A stretch of 8,117 bases of DNA from Lentisphaeria bacterium (GTDB lineage: Bacteria > Verrucomicrobiota > Lentisphaeria > Victivallales > Victivallaceae). Made by a program: the position numbers and the translations under genes. The DNA lies in NCBI GenBank assembly GCA_018265615.1, contig JABLYX010000106.1, positions 1-8,117 of the forward strand, in the 5' to 3' direction. Numbering within the stretch: the stretch's first letter is position 1; each line of letters begins with the position of its first letter. The notes beneath the pieces are model-generated. The model did no database searches. It saw only the letters and a program-made list of their open reading frames with translations, and was not told where the DNA came from. This document shows positions 1 through 7,209 of the stretch, in pieces.

Positions 1-14
1 AAAATAAGTTGTAT

Positions 15-30
15 CGCGACAACGCGACAA
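15..30 (+). promoter_or_regulatory. Candidate operator: tandem CGCGACAA repeat upstream of the first prepilin-like gene
   Basis: Two perfect head-to-tail copies of CGCGACAA lie 43 bp before the GTG start at 73. The bases just before them form a TTGT-N6-ACAA dyad at 9-22. Short repeats and dyads of this sort can be transcription-factor sites, and a similar CGACAA doublet lies upstream of the other prepilin-like gene at the opposite end of the window. I could not pick a convincing -35/-10 pair in bases 1-60; the AT-rich stretch at about 33-55 is the likeliest place for a -10 element. An operator role is inference only, and the window start cuts off any further upstream sequence. Confidence 0.2.
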
Positions 31-60
31 TGGAATAAAACATATTCATCATTATGTGAC

Positions 61-67
61 GGAGGGG
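61..67 (+). promoter_or_regulatory. Ribosome binding site that sets the GTG start at 73
   Basis: GGAGGGG is a strong Shine-Dalgarno match. Its GGAGG core sits 7 bases before the GTG at 73, which supports that codon as the start. An ATG at 68-70 touches the site itself, is out of frame and stops after two codons, so it is not a competing start. Confidence 0.75.
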
Positions 68-72
68 ATGAC

Positions 73-849
73 GTGAAAGCGGGAAAATTCACCTTGATTG
101 AGCTGCTCGTTGTGATTGCGATCATCGCTGTTCTGGCGTCCATGCTGCTTCCCGCGCTGCAGAAAGCGCGTGTCCAGGGGCATATGACGAAGTGCCGCGC
201 GAACCAGCACACGATGGGGCAGGGGCTCCTGATGTACGCTTCCGATTATCACGATACGCTGCCGTTTCACAACGGGCTGCCGATTACGGACGGGAAGAAC
301 AAGGGCGGCGGGCTCAATTTCGACTCCGTTTTCTGGATGAGGAAACTGATTGCAAACTATGGCGTCGGCAGGAAAACTTTCATCTGCCCCGGCAATCCGC
401 ACAACGATGCTTCGGACGGCAAGCCGAATTTCGACATCGGCATCGGGCTGCCCGGCGGTTGGAACACGCATGATGTACCCGCCGACGTCTTCTACTCCAT
501 GAACGGACGGCTCCTGCAGCCGTGGCAGGAGTGGCTCACCGGAAAGACCTCCGGGATGGGGAAACTGGGCCGGATGTTCACGCCCGGGCGCTCCATCCTT
601 GTCCTGGAGTACCATCTGCCGACGTTCCAGGACGGCGTCAAGTCGCTCAGCGAGAGGCTGAGCCGGTTCTATCCGGACGTGAATTACACGCGGGACCATT
701 ACGGCGCCGGAAGCATCTTCACGATGGTGGACGGGCATACGGAAACTTTGAAATACGGCAGCAATCCGCGCGGGCTGTACCTGTCGAACGATCCGAAGCT
801 GATCGTGAAGAACGACTGGTTCAACGGCGAGCTGTGGAAGACCCTTTGA
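73..849 (+). CDS. Prepilin-type N-terminal cleavage/methylation domain protein with H-Xn-DG motif
   Basis: This is a 258-aa type IV pilin-like or pseudopilin-like protein, expected to sit in the inner membrane or be exported by a pilus/type II-like system. Residues 6-10 are FTLIE, the prepilin peptidase recognition motif with the invariant Glu at +5. A hydrophobic helix (LLVVIAIIAVLASMLLPAL) follows at 11-29. The five-residue leader has Lys5, not Gly, before the cleavage point. The body shows the KC/F-x-CP pattern (Cys41, and Cys105 in FICPGNP). Near the end is a His209-X10-Asp220-Gly221-His222 motif, a one-residue-longer variant of the prepilin-processing-associated H-X9-DG domain. Such proteins are numerous in Lentisphaerota and planctomycetes, where their role is unknown. 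No pilus assembly genes are nearby. It heads a co-directional unit with two exported proteins, the next start being 32 bp downstream, so a cell-surface role linked to polysaccharide use is plausible. The GTG start is fixed by GGAGG at 61-65. Confidence 0.9.
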   Translation: MKAGKFTLIELLVVIAIIAVLASMLLPALQKARVQGHMTKCRANQHTMGQGLLMYASDYHDTLPFHNGLPITDGKNKGGGLNFDSVFWMRKLIANYGVGRKTFICPGNPHNDASDGKPNFDIGIGLPGGWNTHDVPADVFYSMNGRLLQPWQEWLTGKTSGMGKLGRMFTPGRSILVLEYHLPTFQDGVKSLSERLSRFYPDVNYTRDHYGAGSIFTMVDGHTETLKYGSNPRGLYLSNDPKLIVKNDWFNGELWKTL

Positions 850-866
850 GCGGAAGCTCGGAACAG

Positions 867-873
867 AGAAAGG
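867..873 (+). promoter_or_regulatory. Ribosome binding site favouring the start at 882
   Basis: AGAAAGG is a purine-rich Shine-Dalgarno-like site. It leaves 8 bases before the ATG at 882 but only 2 before the in-frame ATG at 876 and 11 before the ATG at 885. The start at 882 fits best. The three options change the protein by at most three residues. Confidence 0.5.
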
Positions 874-881
874 TAATGTCA

Positions 882-1817
882 ATGATGTGGAAGAGTATTG
901 TTTTGTGCGCCTCGCTTCTGGCCGGTTCGTTCGGCTACGGCGCGGAGCAGGCGAGGATCAAGGCGGAGGATGGCGGGTGTTCGCTTGAATTCGCGAAGGA
1001 CAAGCTGTTCATCACGAATGGTTCGAACCGGCGGCAGCTGCTGATCGGCAAGCTGCTTTACACCTGGAGCCCGCAGATCGCCGTGCCCGTCTCGGCCGAA
1101 GTTGTCGACGGCGCGATGAAGGTGGACTACCGGATCATCCTGAAGGATGACGCGAAGCGCACGCCGGAGCAGACCGCGAAAGCGGCCGCGGATGCGGAGT
1201 CGGTCAGGCTCACCGCGCTCTGCACCGTCGGCGGCGGACGGGTCAACATCGCCTATACGCTTGTCTCCCCGAAGGTCAAGCCGGACGGCATGATGGTTGA
1301 AATCGTCGGGCAGGACGGCGTCGGCAAAAAAGAGAAGTACGAGTCGACGGCCTGGAAGGTGCGTCCGTTCGGCGGCGGGATGGCCGCGTCGAAGGACGGA
1401 GTTTTCAGGCAGTTCAAAAGCGGGAAATTCGCCGCCTGGCTGAAGCTGCCGGGCAATGCCGGCTGGAGCAGCGGCTGGGCGGAGCACGCCGGGTTCAAAC
1501 GCAGCGGCGAGGGCGAGTACAGGACGGAATTCGACTTCCTCGTCACGCCGGTCGATTTTACCGGCGCGGATGCCGCGGCGGCCTCCCGCCGGGAGCCGTT
1601 CTCCCTGGCGTTCGCGGGGAATGAGCTCGTGGTGCGCAATCTCGGGTACAGGGCCGTGCAGGGCGCCGAACTCTCGCTGAACGGCAGGGATGAGACCGTC
1701 TCGTTCGAGCCCGGCGAGGTGAAGAAGTTCGCATTCGAGCCCGGCGACAGCGCCGTGGTTTCCGCTGCCCTCAAAGTCGGCGAAACGGTTTACGCCGCCC
1801 AGACCAGAAAGAAATAA
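882..1817 (+). CDS. Exported beta-domain protein, paralogue of the N-terminal half of the downstream glycoside hydrolase
   Basis: This is a 311-aa protein of unknown function with an N-terminal signal peptide (hydrophobic residues about 5-15, cleavage probably near residues 20-21 in GYGAEQ). It has no catalytic barrel. Read side by side, residues 25-305 match residues 25-325 of the next protein in order. Shared blocks are IGKLLYTWSP with IGRQLFSWAP, PVSAEVV with PVSAEKV, DGVFRQFKSGKFAAWLKL with DGYFRSFRNGNIGLWMKV, and EYRTEFDFLVTP with RYEASLEFVVTP. A C-terminal Ig/FN3-like stretch (about 238-305) also corresponds. This is a stand-alone copy of the non-catalytic module, possibly a carbohydrate-binding or accessory subunit of the neighbouring enzyme. 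It follows the prepilin-like gene by 32 bp and precedes the hydrolase by 9 bp, so co-transcription is likely. The start at 882 was chosen on ribosome-site spacing; 876 is possible. Paralogy is seen directly; the role is inferred. Confidence 0.82.
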   Translation: MMWKSIVLCASLLAGSFGYGAEQARIKAEDGGCSLEFAKDKLFITNGSNRRQLLIGKLLYTWSPQIAVPVSAEVVDGAMKVDYRIILKDDAKRTPEQTAKAAADAESVRLTALCTVGGGRVNIAYTLVSPKVKPDGMMVEIVGQDGVGKKEKYESTAWKVRPFGGGMAASKDGVFRQFKSGKFAAWLKLPGNAGWSSGWAEHAGFKRSGEGEYRTEFDFLVTPVDFTGADAAAASRREPFSLAFAGNELVVRNLGYRAVQGAELSLNGRDETVSFEPGEVKKFAFEPGDSAVVSAALKVGETVYAAQTRKK

Positions 1818-1826
1818 TCTCCGCTT

Positions 1827-3989
1827 ATGATCAGAAAATTTTTGCTGACGGCGGCTGTCCTGACCGGGGCGGCCGGGGTTTTTGCGGCCTCTGAGCCGAA
1901 GATTTCCTATCCGGCATACTCCGTCGAAGCCGACGGAGGGGAGCTTGTGATCCGCGATTACGAGAAGAAGCCGCTCCTGAAAATCGGACGGCAGCTCTTC
2001 TCCTGGGCGCCTCCGGCCGCCAGGCCGGTCAGCGCCGAAAAGGTGGCGGACGACACGTTCAGGATCACCTACCGCATCGACAACGACAAGAGCGGGAAGA
2101 TCGCGCTCGAAGGCACGGTCAGGGCGCTCCCGGACGGGCACATCAGATGCAGCTGGCTGCTCGATTCGCCCGAAACCCGCACGGGCGGCATCATGCAGGA
2201 GCTCCAGGTGCAGAAGGGGACGGAGAAGTCGAAGGAGGCGTATAAGTCCGGACTCTGGACGCGCCATGAACACGGCGGCGTTCCGTTCGAGGTCCGCGAC
2301 GGTTATTTCCGCAGCTTCCGCAACGGCAACATCGGCCTCTGGATGAAGGTCGGCGGAAATGTGAATTACACCGGGAGCTGGTCGGACCATCTCGGCTATA
2401 AGAAAAACGGCGACGGCAGGTACGAGGCTTCGCTGGAGTTCGTCGTCACCCCGCCGGAGTGCGAGGGGTATGAGGCCGCGGCGCTCTTCCACAAACGCCC
2501 GCTCGGGCTGAAGCTTTCGACCGACAGGCCGTTCAACCTCTGGGAATCCGGCGCGCCGGAGTTGAAGGTGGCGCTTTCGAACCCGTACGATACGACGAAG
2601 AAGGGTGTCGCATTCGAGGTGACTGGCCGCGATTACGACGGCAGGGTCGTGCTGGATGAGAAGAGGACGCTTGAATTCGGGCCGTACGGGAGCAAACTGC
2701 TGAAGTTCTCCCTGCCGGAAGCGGAACGGATGATCTACTTCGTCGAAGCGAAGGTCACGGTTCCGGGAGAGAAGGAGATCTTTGCGCGCACGAACCTCGC
2801 GGTTCTGCCGCCGCACGAGTACGGACACCGCGATGAAAGCAGATTCGCGCTCTCGGCCTACTTCATGATTCCGTCGGCGGAGGATGTCTACGCCCTCATG
2901 AAGCGCATCGGTGTGCGGACGCTGCGCCACGGCGACAACCGCGTGACCTCGAAATACGGCATCCTTTCGCTCGATCACGCGAGCGTCGGCCCGAATGATT
3001 CGCCGGAGAAGGTCGCGAAGCGGATCGCGGAGATGGTCAGGCGCGCCTCCGGCCGGCAGAACCCCGCGATCGAGTTCTGCAACGAGTGGAACATGAACCA
3101 GAAGGGCGGGGAGAAGCTCCGCCGCGCCAGACGCTACGTCGAGGTGCTGCGTGAATTCAAGGCGCTGCGCGACAGGGAGTATCCGGGGCTCAGAATCATC
3201 GGCATGGGCATGGCCGGGGCCGATACGGGGTTCCTGAAGATGATGGCGGAAAACGGGGCGGTCCCGCTCATGGACGGCGGAGTCGCGATGCATCCCGGCC
3301 GCGGCAACATGACGCCCGATTATATCGGGGAGGGGTGGACCTACCTCGGCGCGATCCGCCGCTACCGCAAGGCGATGGACGAGCTCGGCATCAGAACGCT
3401 GCACCTGTCGGAGGTCTACGCCGCGACGCCGCCGAACAACTCCTGGATGGACTCTTGCCGCAACGCGGCGGAGAATGTGCTCCTGACCTACGCGATCGGC
3501 CTTGCGGAGAACGCCGAGACGATCCAGTTCTACCAGCTGCACGATTCGGTCTGGCACGACCTCGGCGGCGTGAACCACGAGGACAGCGAATACCATTACG
3601 GGCTGCTGATGCGGGACGGCGCGGTCAAGCCGTCGCTGCTCGCGTACGCCGCCGCTGCGGAGGCGCTCGACGGCGCGAAGTTCGTCAGGTACCTCACGTT
3701 CGAGGGCAAGGTGCGCGGCATCGGCTTCGAGACGCCGCGCGGTCCGCTCGCGTTCCTCTACGACCGCACGGACGGTTATTTCCTGACGGAGCGCAAGAAG
3801 AACTTCGCGGGCACCGAGCCGTGGGTCGATACCTGGAAGAGCCGCCGGAAGGCGACCTTCGACGCCGTCGGCGGCGAGGTGACGGCCGTCGACCCGATCG
3901 GCCGCGCGGCGAAGATCCCGGCGAAGGACGGCAAGGTCACGCTCGAGCTCTCCGGTGCGCCGCTCATGGTCTACGGGATCCGGTTCTGA
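1827..3989 (+). CDS. Exported glycoside hydrolase, clan GH-A type (family not assigned)
   Basis: This is a 720-aa secreted enzyme predicted to hydrolyse glycosidic bonds by the retaining mechanism. A signal peptide spans residues 1-20 (cleavage after VFA). Residues about 25-215 form a beta-rich module shared with the preceding gene, and 225-325 look like an Ig/FN3-type sandwich. A TIM barrel follows from about 335 to 615. The likely acid/base is Glu420 in FCNEWN, where the Asn-Glu pair is the clan GH-A strand-4 signature. The likely nucleophile is Glu529 in LHLSEVY, at the expected strand-7 position. Arg367 (TLRHGDN) and His489 (AMHPGRG) resemble other conserved active-site positions. The KPSLLAYAA block near 601 and a small C-terminal beta domain (about 625-720) close the protein. 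The layout recalls GH39- and GH5-like enzymes, but I could not place it in a family, so the substrate is unknown. The ATG lies 9 bp after the previous stop with only a weak purine-rich site (AGAAAG at 1806-1811), which suggests translational coupling. Its 3' end overlaps the convergent gene by 19 bp. Confidence 0.85.
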   Translation: MIRKFLLTAAVLTGAAGVFAASEPKISYPAYSVEADGGELVIRDYEKKPLLKIGRQLFSWAPPAARPVSAEKVADDTFRITYRIDNDKSGKIALEGTVRALPDGHIRCSWLLDSPETRTGGIMQELQVQKGTEKSKEAYKSGLWTRHEHGGVPFEVRDGYFRSFRNGNIGLWMKVGGNVNYTGSWSDHLGYKKNGDGRYEASLEFVVTPPECEGYEAAALFHKRPLGLKLSTDRPFNLWESGAPELKVALSNPYDTTKKGVAFEVTGRDYDGRVVLDEKRTLEFGPYGSKLLKFSLPEAERMIYFVEAKVTVPGEKEIFARTNLAVLPPHEYGHRDESRFALSAYFMIPSAEDVYALMKRIGVRTLRHGDNRVTSKYGILSLDHASVGPNDSPEKVAKRIAEMVRRASGRQNPAIEFCNEWNMNQKGGEKLRRARRYVEVLREFKALRDREYPGLRIIGMGMAGADTGFLKMMAENGAVPLMDGGVAMHPGRGNMTPDYIGEGWTYLGAIRRYRKAMDELGIRTLHLSEVYAATPPNNSWMDSCRNAAENVLLTYAIGLAENAETIQFYQLHDSVWHDLGGVNHEDSEYHYGLLMRDGAVKPSLLAYAAAAEALDGAKFVRYLTFEGKVRGIGFETPRGPLAFLYDRTDGYFLTERKKNFAGTEPWVDTWKSRRKATFDAVGGEVTAVDPIGRAAKIPAKDGKVTLELSGAPLMVYGIRF

Positions 3990-6900
3990 TTCGTGATTTC
4001 GTAGACGAGGGCCGTCCCCGTGTCCGGCCGGAAGGAGAGAACGCCGTTTTCATAGCGCGAGGGGTGCTCTCCGAGATCGGTTCCGTCGCAGTCGATGCGG
4101 CGGATCCGCCACTCGCCCGGGGGCAGCGCGATTGCGGCGTCGGGCTGCATGCGCCGCACGAGCATCGGCAGTTTTCCGGATGAAAGCAGCGTGGTGCGCG
4201 CCGGCGAACTGAACTTCTGCATGGTTGCGGCGGTGTTTGCAAGGCAGAAGAAGAGCATCCGTCCGCTTTCCGCGACCGGGCGGCCGTCGATGGAGGCGAG
4301 CGCGGCGGTCACGAACTCCGGCACGCCCGAGAGCCGGATCCGGCCTGCGGAGAGTTCTTTGTTCTCCCCGGCGACGCATTCGAACCGGGGGGCCGTGATT
4401 TTGAGTTCCCCGTCCGAGAGCGTGATTTCACCGGTGGAGCTTGTGATCGATTTCCGTTTCGCGATTTCCCGGAACCGCTCCGGGATGGCGGCGGGCGAAA
4501 AGGAGTCGAGGAGGGCGACCTTCTCCGGAGCCGCCCCCGGCATTGCGCCGCCGATGCGGGTGAAGAGCCCGAGCTTCGAAAATTCCGCCGGAAAATAGCC
4601 GCCGGCGCGGAAGAGCCGTTCGTCGACCGGATAGGCGACGCCCTCAGGCGCGGGGGCGACGTCGCCGCGGACGAACTGGAAATAGATCAGATACTCCCCG
4701 AGCTTCCGCTCCGGCGACTGGCTGTAGTCGAAGCTCGAAACCGGAACCGGGTGCGAAAAGGCGTACGAGCCGTGCGCCCAGGCGAACCGGTAGAGTCCGT
4801 CCCAGTCCTGCAGGGCCGGATAAGCGCCCATCAGCGCGCCGCCCTCGGTCCGGGAGGTGTTCGGGCTGCAGAACTGGTACTCCGTGCAGATGAACGGCTT
4901 GCCGAAGATCCGGGAGGGCATCATCGCACGCGGGTTGTCGGCGTAGCGTGAAATGGAACTCGCCTGCGAAAACTTCATGGGCAGCCGCCAGCGTTCCCCG
5001 AGGAACGTGGGGTGCGCCGTATACTGGTGGTTGTCGACGAGGTCGAGCTGTTCGCCGCGCAGAATGCCGAGATACGGCGTCGTATACCAGTTCAGGTCGG
5101 TGATGAGCACCTTGCTTTTCAGCTCCTCCCGGATGAAGCGCTTCATCCGGGCGACGGTCTTCGACTGGAGCTCGTGCAGGAATTCATGCCAGGGGCCGGA
5201 CATTGCCTTCAGGTTCTCTTCGGTCCGCATCCCGCGCTTTTCGAGGTAGGCCTCATACTGTTCCCGGAAGAGCTTCCGGCTTTCGTCCGACGTCTGCCAG
5301 ATACCCGGCAGGGAGTCCTCGTTCACGAGGTTCACGCAGAAGAGGACCGGGTCGTCGGCCCAGCGCTGCTTCGTATACGGATTCACGTGATTGAGCAGAT
5401 TCCCCGCATAGCCGCACCAGTTCTGCCGGACCGCCTCCTCGAAGGGGAGCAGCGCCTTGAAGCCGTGCGTGGTGTTCGGCATGGCGGAGACGGAGGGGAG
5501 TTCCCCCGGGCGCGGAGCGCGGATCGAAAAGAGGTCGATCGTGACGTAGAGCCCGCGTCCCTTCAGGCAGTGCAGGAACCAGTCGAGCCGGTCGAGCTTC
5601 TCCGGGTCGAAGTCGAAAGAGGACTCCCCGCCCTCCTTCGCCAGATCCCGCTCGATATGGTGGAGCCGGACCGAGTTGTAGCCCATGCGCGCCAGCTCGT
5701 CCGCGAGCTGCGGCGCATATTCGCGGGAGGGGAAACAGGCGGAACCGCAGAGGTTCGTCCCGAACATGCGGATGCGCTTCTCCGGGGCCTTTTCGAATGC
5801 GAGGTGCCCGGCGGGGGTCGCGATGATGCGTCCGTGCTTGCCGGCGGGCTTCTCCGTGTGTGCCGAGAGGTCGAGCACCGTCCCCGCCCTGACCGGCTTG
5901 AAGGCGTCGATCGGAGCGTACTCCTTTCCGGCGGTGATGAACAGCGCCTCGTCGGGGCGGGCGCGCCGGACCGCATTGTCGGTCAGCGTCGCGCCGACGA
6001 GCATCCAGAGCGAGCCGTCGCCGTGGCGGAAGGTGATCCGGGCGGGATCCCTCCTGTCGAGCCTGACGCACGTGAGGTAGAGCCCGAGCGCGGCATGGTC
6101 GTTCGCACCGCGCCATACGACGGTCCCGTTCGGCAGGTTTTCCGGCTCCCACCAGTTCCCCGCGTCCACGCCGACCGTGAGGCCGGTCCGCTGCATGGAG
6201 CCGTCCGCGTAGGTGATTTCGACGCTTCCGAGACGGCTGTTCGGTTTCGTCCAGCCGGCGGCGTGCAGCAGATAGAGAAAACCGGCTTCCGTTTTCGGCG
6301 CAGGTTCAAGGGAGGCCTCCGCCGGGAGGCCGGGGAGCTGATCGCCGCGCAGGACGATGCAGCTTTTTCCGCCGTTTTTCTCCGGGTCGAGGATTGAGAA
6401 GTCAATACCGCTGAAGGTGCGTGTTCCCGGACGGAACATCCGCAGGTCGTTCGACGGTCCCTGGTCGGTCCAGCCGCCTTTGCCGTCGCCGGGCGTCTCG
6501 TCCGCAAAGCCCATGTTGGCCACTTTCGAGAGGTCCAGCGGAAAGGAGTTCACGCCACGGTAGTCGAAGGTGAGGTCGAGATCGGCCCGCCCGATCGCCA
6601 GTTCCCCGTCGCACTGCGGGTAGAAGCGGATGCTGAAGGTATCCGCCCGGTAGCCGCGGTTGTCCTGGATCTGGATCCGGAATCTGCCGCCGGAGACGGT
6701 CAGCGTTCCGGCGCTCAGCGGAATGACCAGCTTTTCCACGCCGCTCTTTTGGATTCGGGGCATTTTTCCGGGCCGCACGGGCAGGGGGACGGGAGTTCCG
6801 TTCACCGACAGGGCTTCCCCGGCAAACTCCCCGGCCGGCAGCGTGGTGATCAGGAACAGCTCGGCCGACGGCACGGCGGGGGAGGCGGTGAGCCGGGCCC

Positions 6901-7201
6901 TGTATTGGACGGCGTTCCCGCCCGTGCGCCGGAACGACTCATCGAGCTTGAACTCCCCGGAGGAGGGGCGGAAGAGCCCCTCGAAGCGGAGCATTTCCGC
7001 TTCCTCCCGGAGCTTTCCGGTGACTGCTGCGGTGTTCTGCGGCGTGTAGCGCTTGTAGCCGGGCGAAAAGTGGCCGAGCCGGAATTCGAGGCCGGCAACC
7101 CGGAACTCCCCCGATGCTCCGGCGGTGAACCACTCCGGCATCGCGGCGGAGGCGCAGTGACAGAGAAAAAGAAACAGGCATGCGATCAGACGGCAATACA
7201 T
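3971..7201 (-). CDS. Large exported multidomain glycoside hydrolase, clan GH-A / GH5-like
   Basis: This is a 1076-aa secreted glycosidase. A signal peptide covers residues 1-19 (cleavage at ASA-AMP; the Cys residues at 14 and 16 do not form a good lipobox). Residues about 25-215 are beta-rich. Residues 215-400 contain a block I associate with exported glycosidases of the PVC group: ANMGFADE, then GKGGWTDQGPSNDLR (241-255), GIDFSILDP, and FLYLLHAAGW (308-317). This is probably a beta-sandwich carbohydrate-binding-type module. A TIM barrel follows (about 455-850), with GYNSVRLHH (507-515) and the proposed acid/base Glu628 in NLVNEDS. HQY is at 725-727, and the proposed nucleophile is Glu774 in ICTEYQF. 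The C-terminal 200 residues (about 880-1070) form a beta domain ending in TALVYEI. The Asn-Glu pair and later TEY are typical of clan GH-A (GH5-like); family and substrate are not determinable by eye. It follows the prepilin-like gene by 23 bp and has its own strong ribosome site. Confidence 0.88.
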   Translation of the reverse strand: MYCRLIACLFLFLCHCASAAMPEWFTAGASGEFRVAGLEFRLGHFSPGYKRYTPQNTAAVTGKLREEAEMLRFEGLFRPSSGEFKLDESFRRTGGNAVQYRARLTASPAVPSAELFLITTLPAGEFAGEALSVNGTPVPLPVRPGKMPRIQKSGVEKLVIPLSAGTLTVSGGRFRIQIQDNRGYRADTFSIRFYPQCDGELAIGRADLDLTFDYRGVNSFPLDLSKVANMGFADETPGDGKGGWTDQGPSNDLRMFRPGTRTFSGIDFSILDPEKNGGKSCIVLRGDQLPGLPAEASLEPAPKTEAGFLYLLHAAGWTKPNSRLGSVEITYADGSMQRTGLTVGVDAGNWWEPENLPNGTVVWRGANDHAALGLYLTCVRLDRRDPARITFRHGDGSLWMLVGATLTDNAVRRARPDEALFITAGKEYAPIDAFKPVRAGTVLDLSAHTEKPAGKHGRIIATPAGHLAFEKAPEKRIRMFGTNLCGSACFPSREYAPQLADELARMGYNSVRLHHIERDLAKEGGESSFDFDPEKLDRLDWFLHCLKGRGLYVTIDLFSIRAPRPGELPSVSAMPNTTHGFKALLPFEEAVRQNWCGYAGNLLNHVNPYTKQRWADDPVLFCVNLVNEDSLPGIWQTSDESRKLFREQYEAYLEKRGMRTEENLKAMSGPWHEFLHELQSKTVARMKRFIREELKSKVLITDLNWYTTPYLGILRGEQLDLVDNHQYTAHPTFLGERWRLPMKFSQASSISRYADNPRAMMPSRIFGKPFICTEYQFCSPNTSRTEGGALMGAYPALQDWDGLYRFAWAHGSYAFSHPVPVSSFDYSQSPERKLGEYLIYFQFVRGDVAPAPEGVAYPVDERLFRAGGYFPAEFSKLGLFTRIGGAMPGAAPEKVALLDSFSPAAIPERFREIAKRKSITSSTGEITLSDGELKITAPRFECVAGENKELSAGRIRLSGVPEFVTAALASIDGRPVAESGRMLFFCLANTAATMQKFSSPARTTLLSSGKLPMLVRRMQPDAAIALPPGEWRIRRIDCDGTDLGEHPSRYENGVLSFRPDTGTALVYEITNQNRIP

Positions 7202-7209
7202 GGCGAATA

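Noticed and set aside
1..60. A sigma-70-type promoter for the left unit
   Set aside because: TTGTAT at 9-14 and AT-rich sequence at 33-55 are present, but no -35/-10 pair with acceptable spacing stood out, so no promoter is called.
68..76. A two-codon mini-frame (ATG ACG TGA) overlapping the GTG start, possibly a coupling leader
   Set aside because: The ATG directly abuts the GGAGGGG site, leaving no room for initiation. It most likely arises by chance.
645..663. A 7-bp hairpin (GCTCAGC-GAGAG-GCTGAGC), with a second 7-bp one at 511-531, inside the first prepilin-like gene
   Set aside because: Both are within coding sequence without a T-run or attenuator-like context, and their number is not clearly above chance for this composition.
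522..881. An N-terminal extension of the 311-aa protein back to 522
   Set aside because: It would overlap most of the prepilin-like gene, its translation is Arg-rich and featureless, and a clear signal peptide begins at 882 behind a purine-rich ribosome site.
879..3596. A 905-codon open frame on the minus strand opposite the 311-aa protein and the 720-aa hydrolase
   Set aside because: Its translation is rich in Arg, Ala, Val and His with no domain, signal peptide or family motif. Long open antisense frames are expected opposite GC-rich genes with strong codon bias, and the plus-strand genes have clear motifs and paralogy.
3335..4183. A 282-codon plus-strand frame spanning the convergent gene ends, considered as a possible extra gene
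   Set aside because: It is Arg-rich with no motif, and it overlaps the catalytic region of the 720-aa hydrolase and the C-terminus of the opposing hydrolase. It is a shadow frame.
6314..6331. A perfect 7-bp inverted repeat with a 4-base loop (GGCCTCC-GCCG-GGAGGCC) as a terminator or regulatory hairpin
   Set aside because: It lies in the middle of the 1076-aa coding sequence, has no T-run, and such short GC stems are common in GC-rich DNA.
5012..6397. A 461-codon plus-strand open frame opposite the 1076-aa glycosidase
   Set aside because: It has low-complexity Arg/Val/Glu-rich composition and no motif, and it lies wholly within a well-supported minus-strand gene with catalytic residues. It is a shadow frame.
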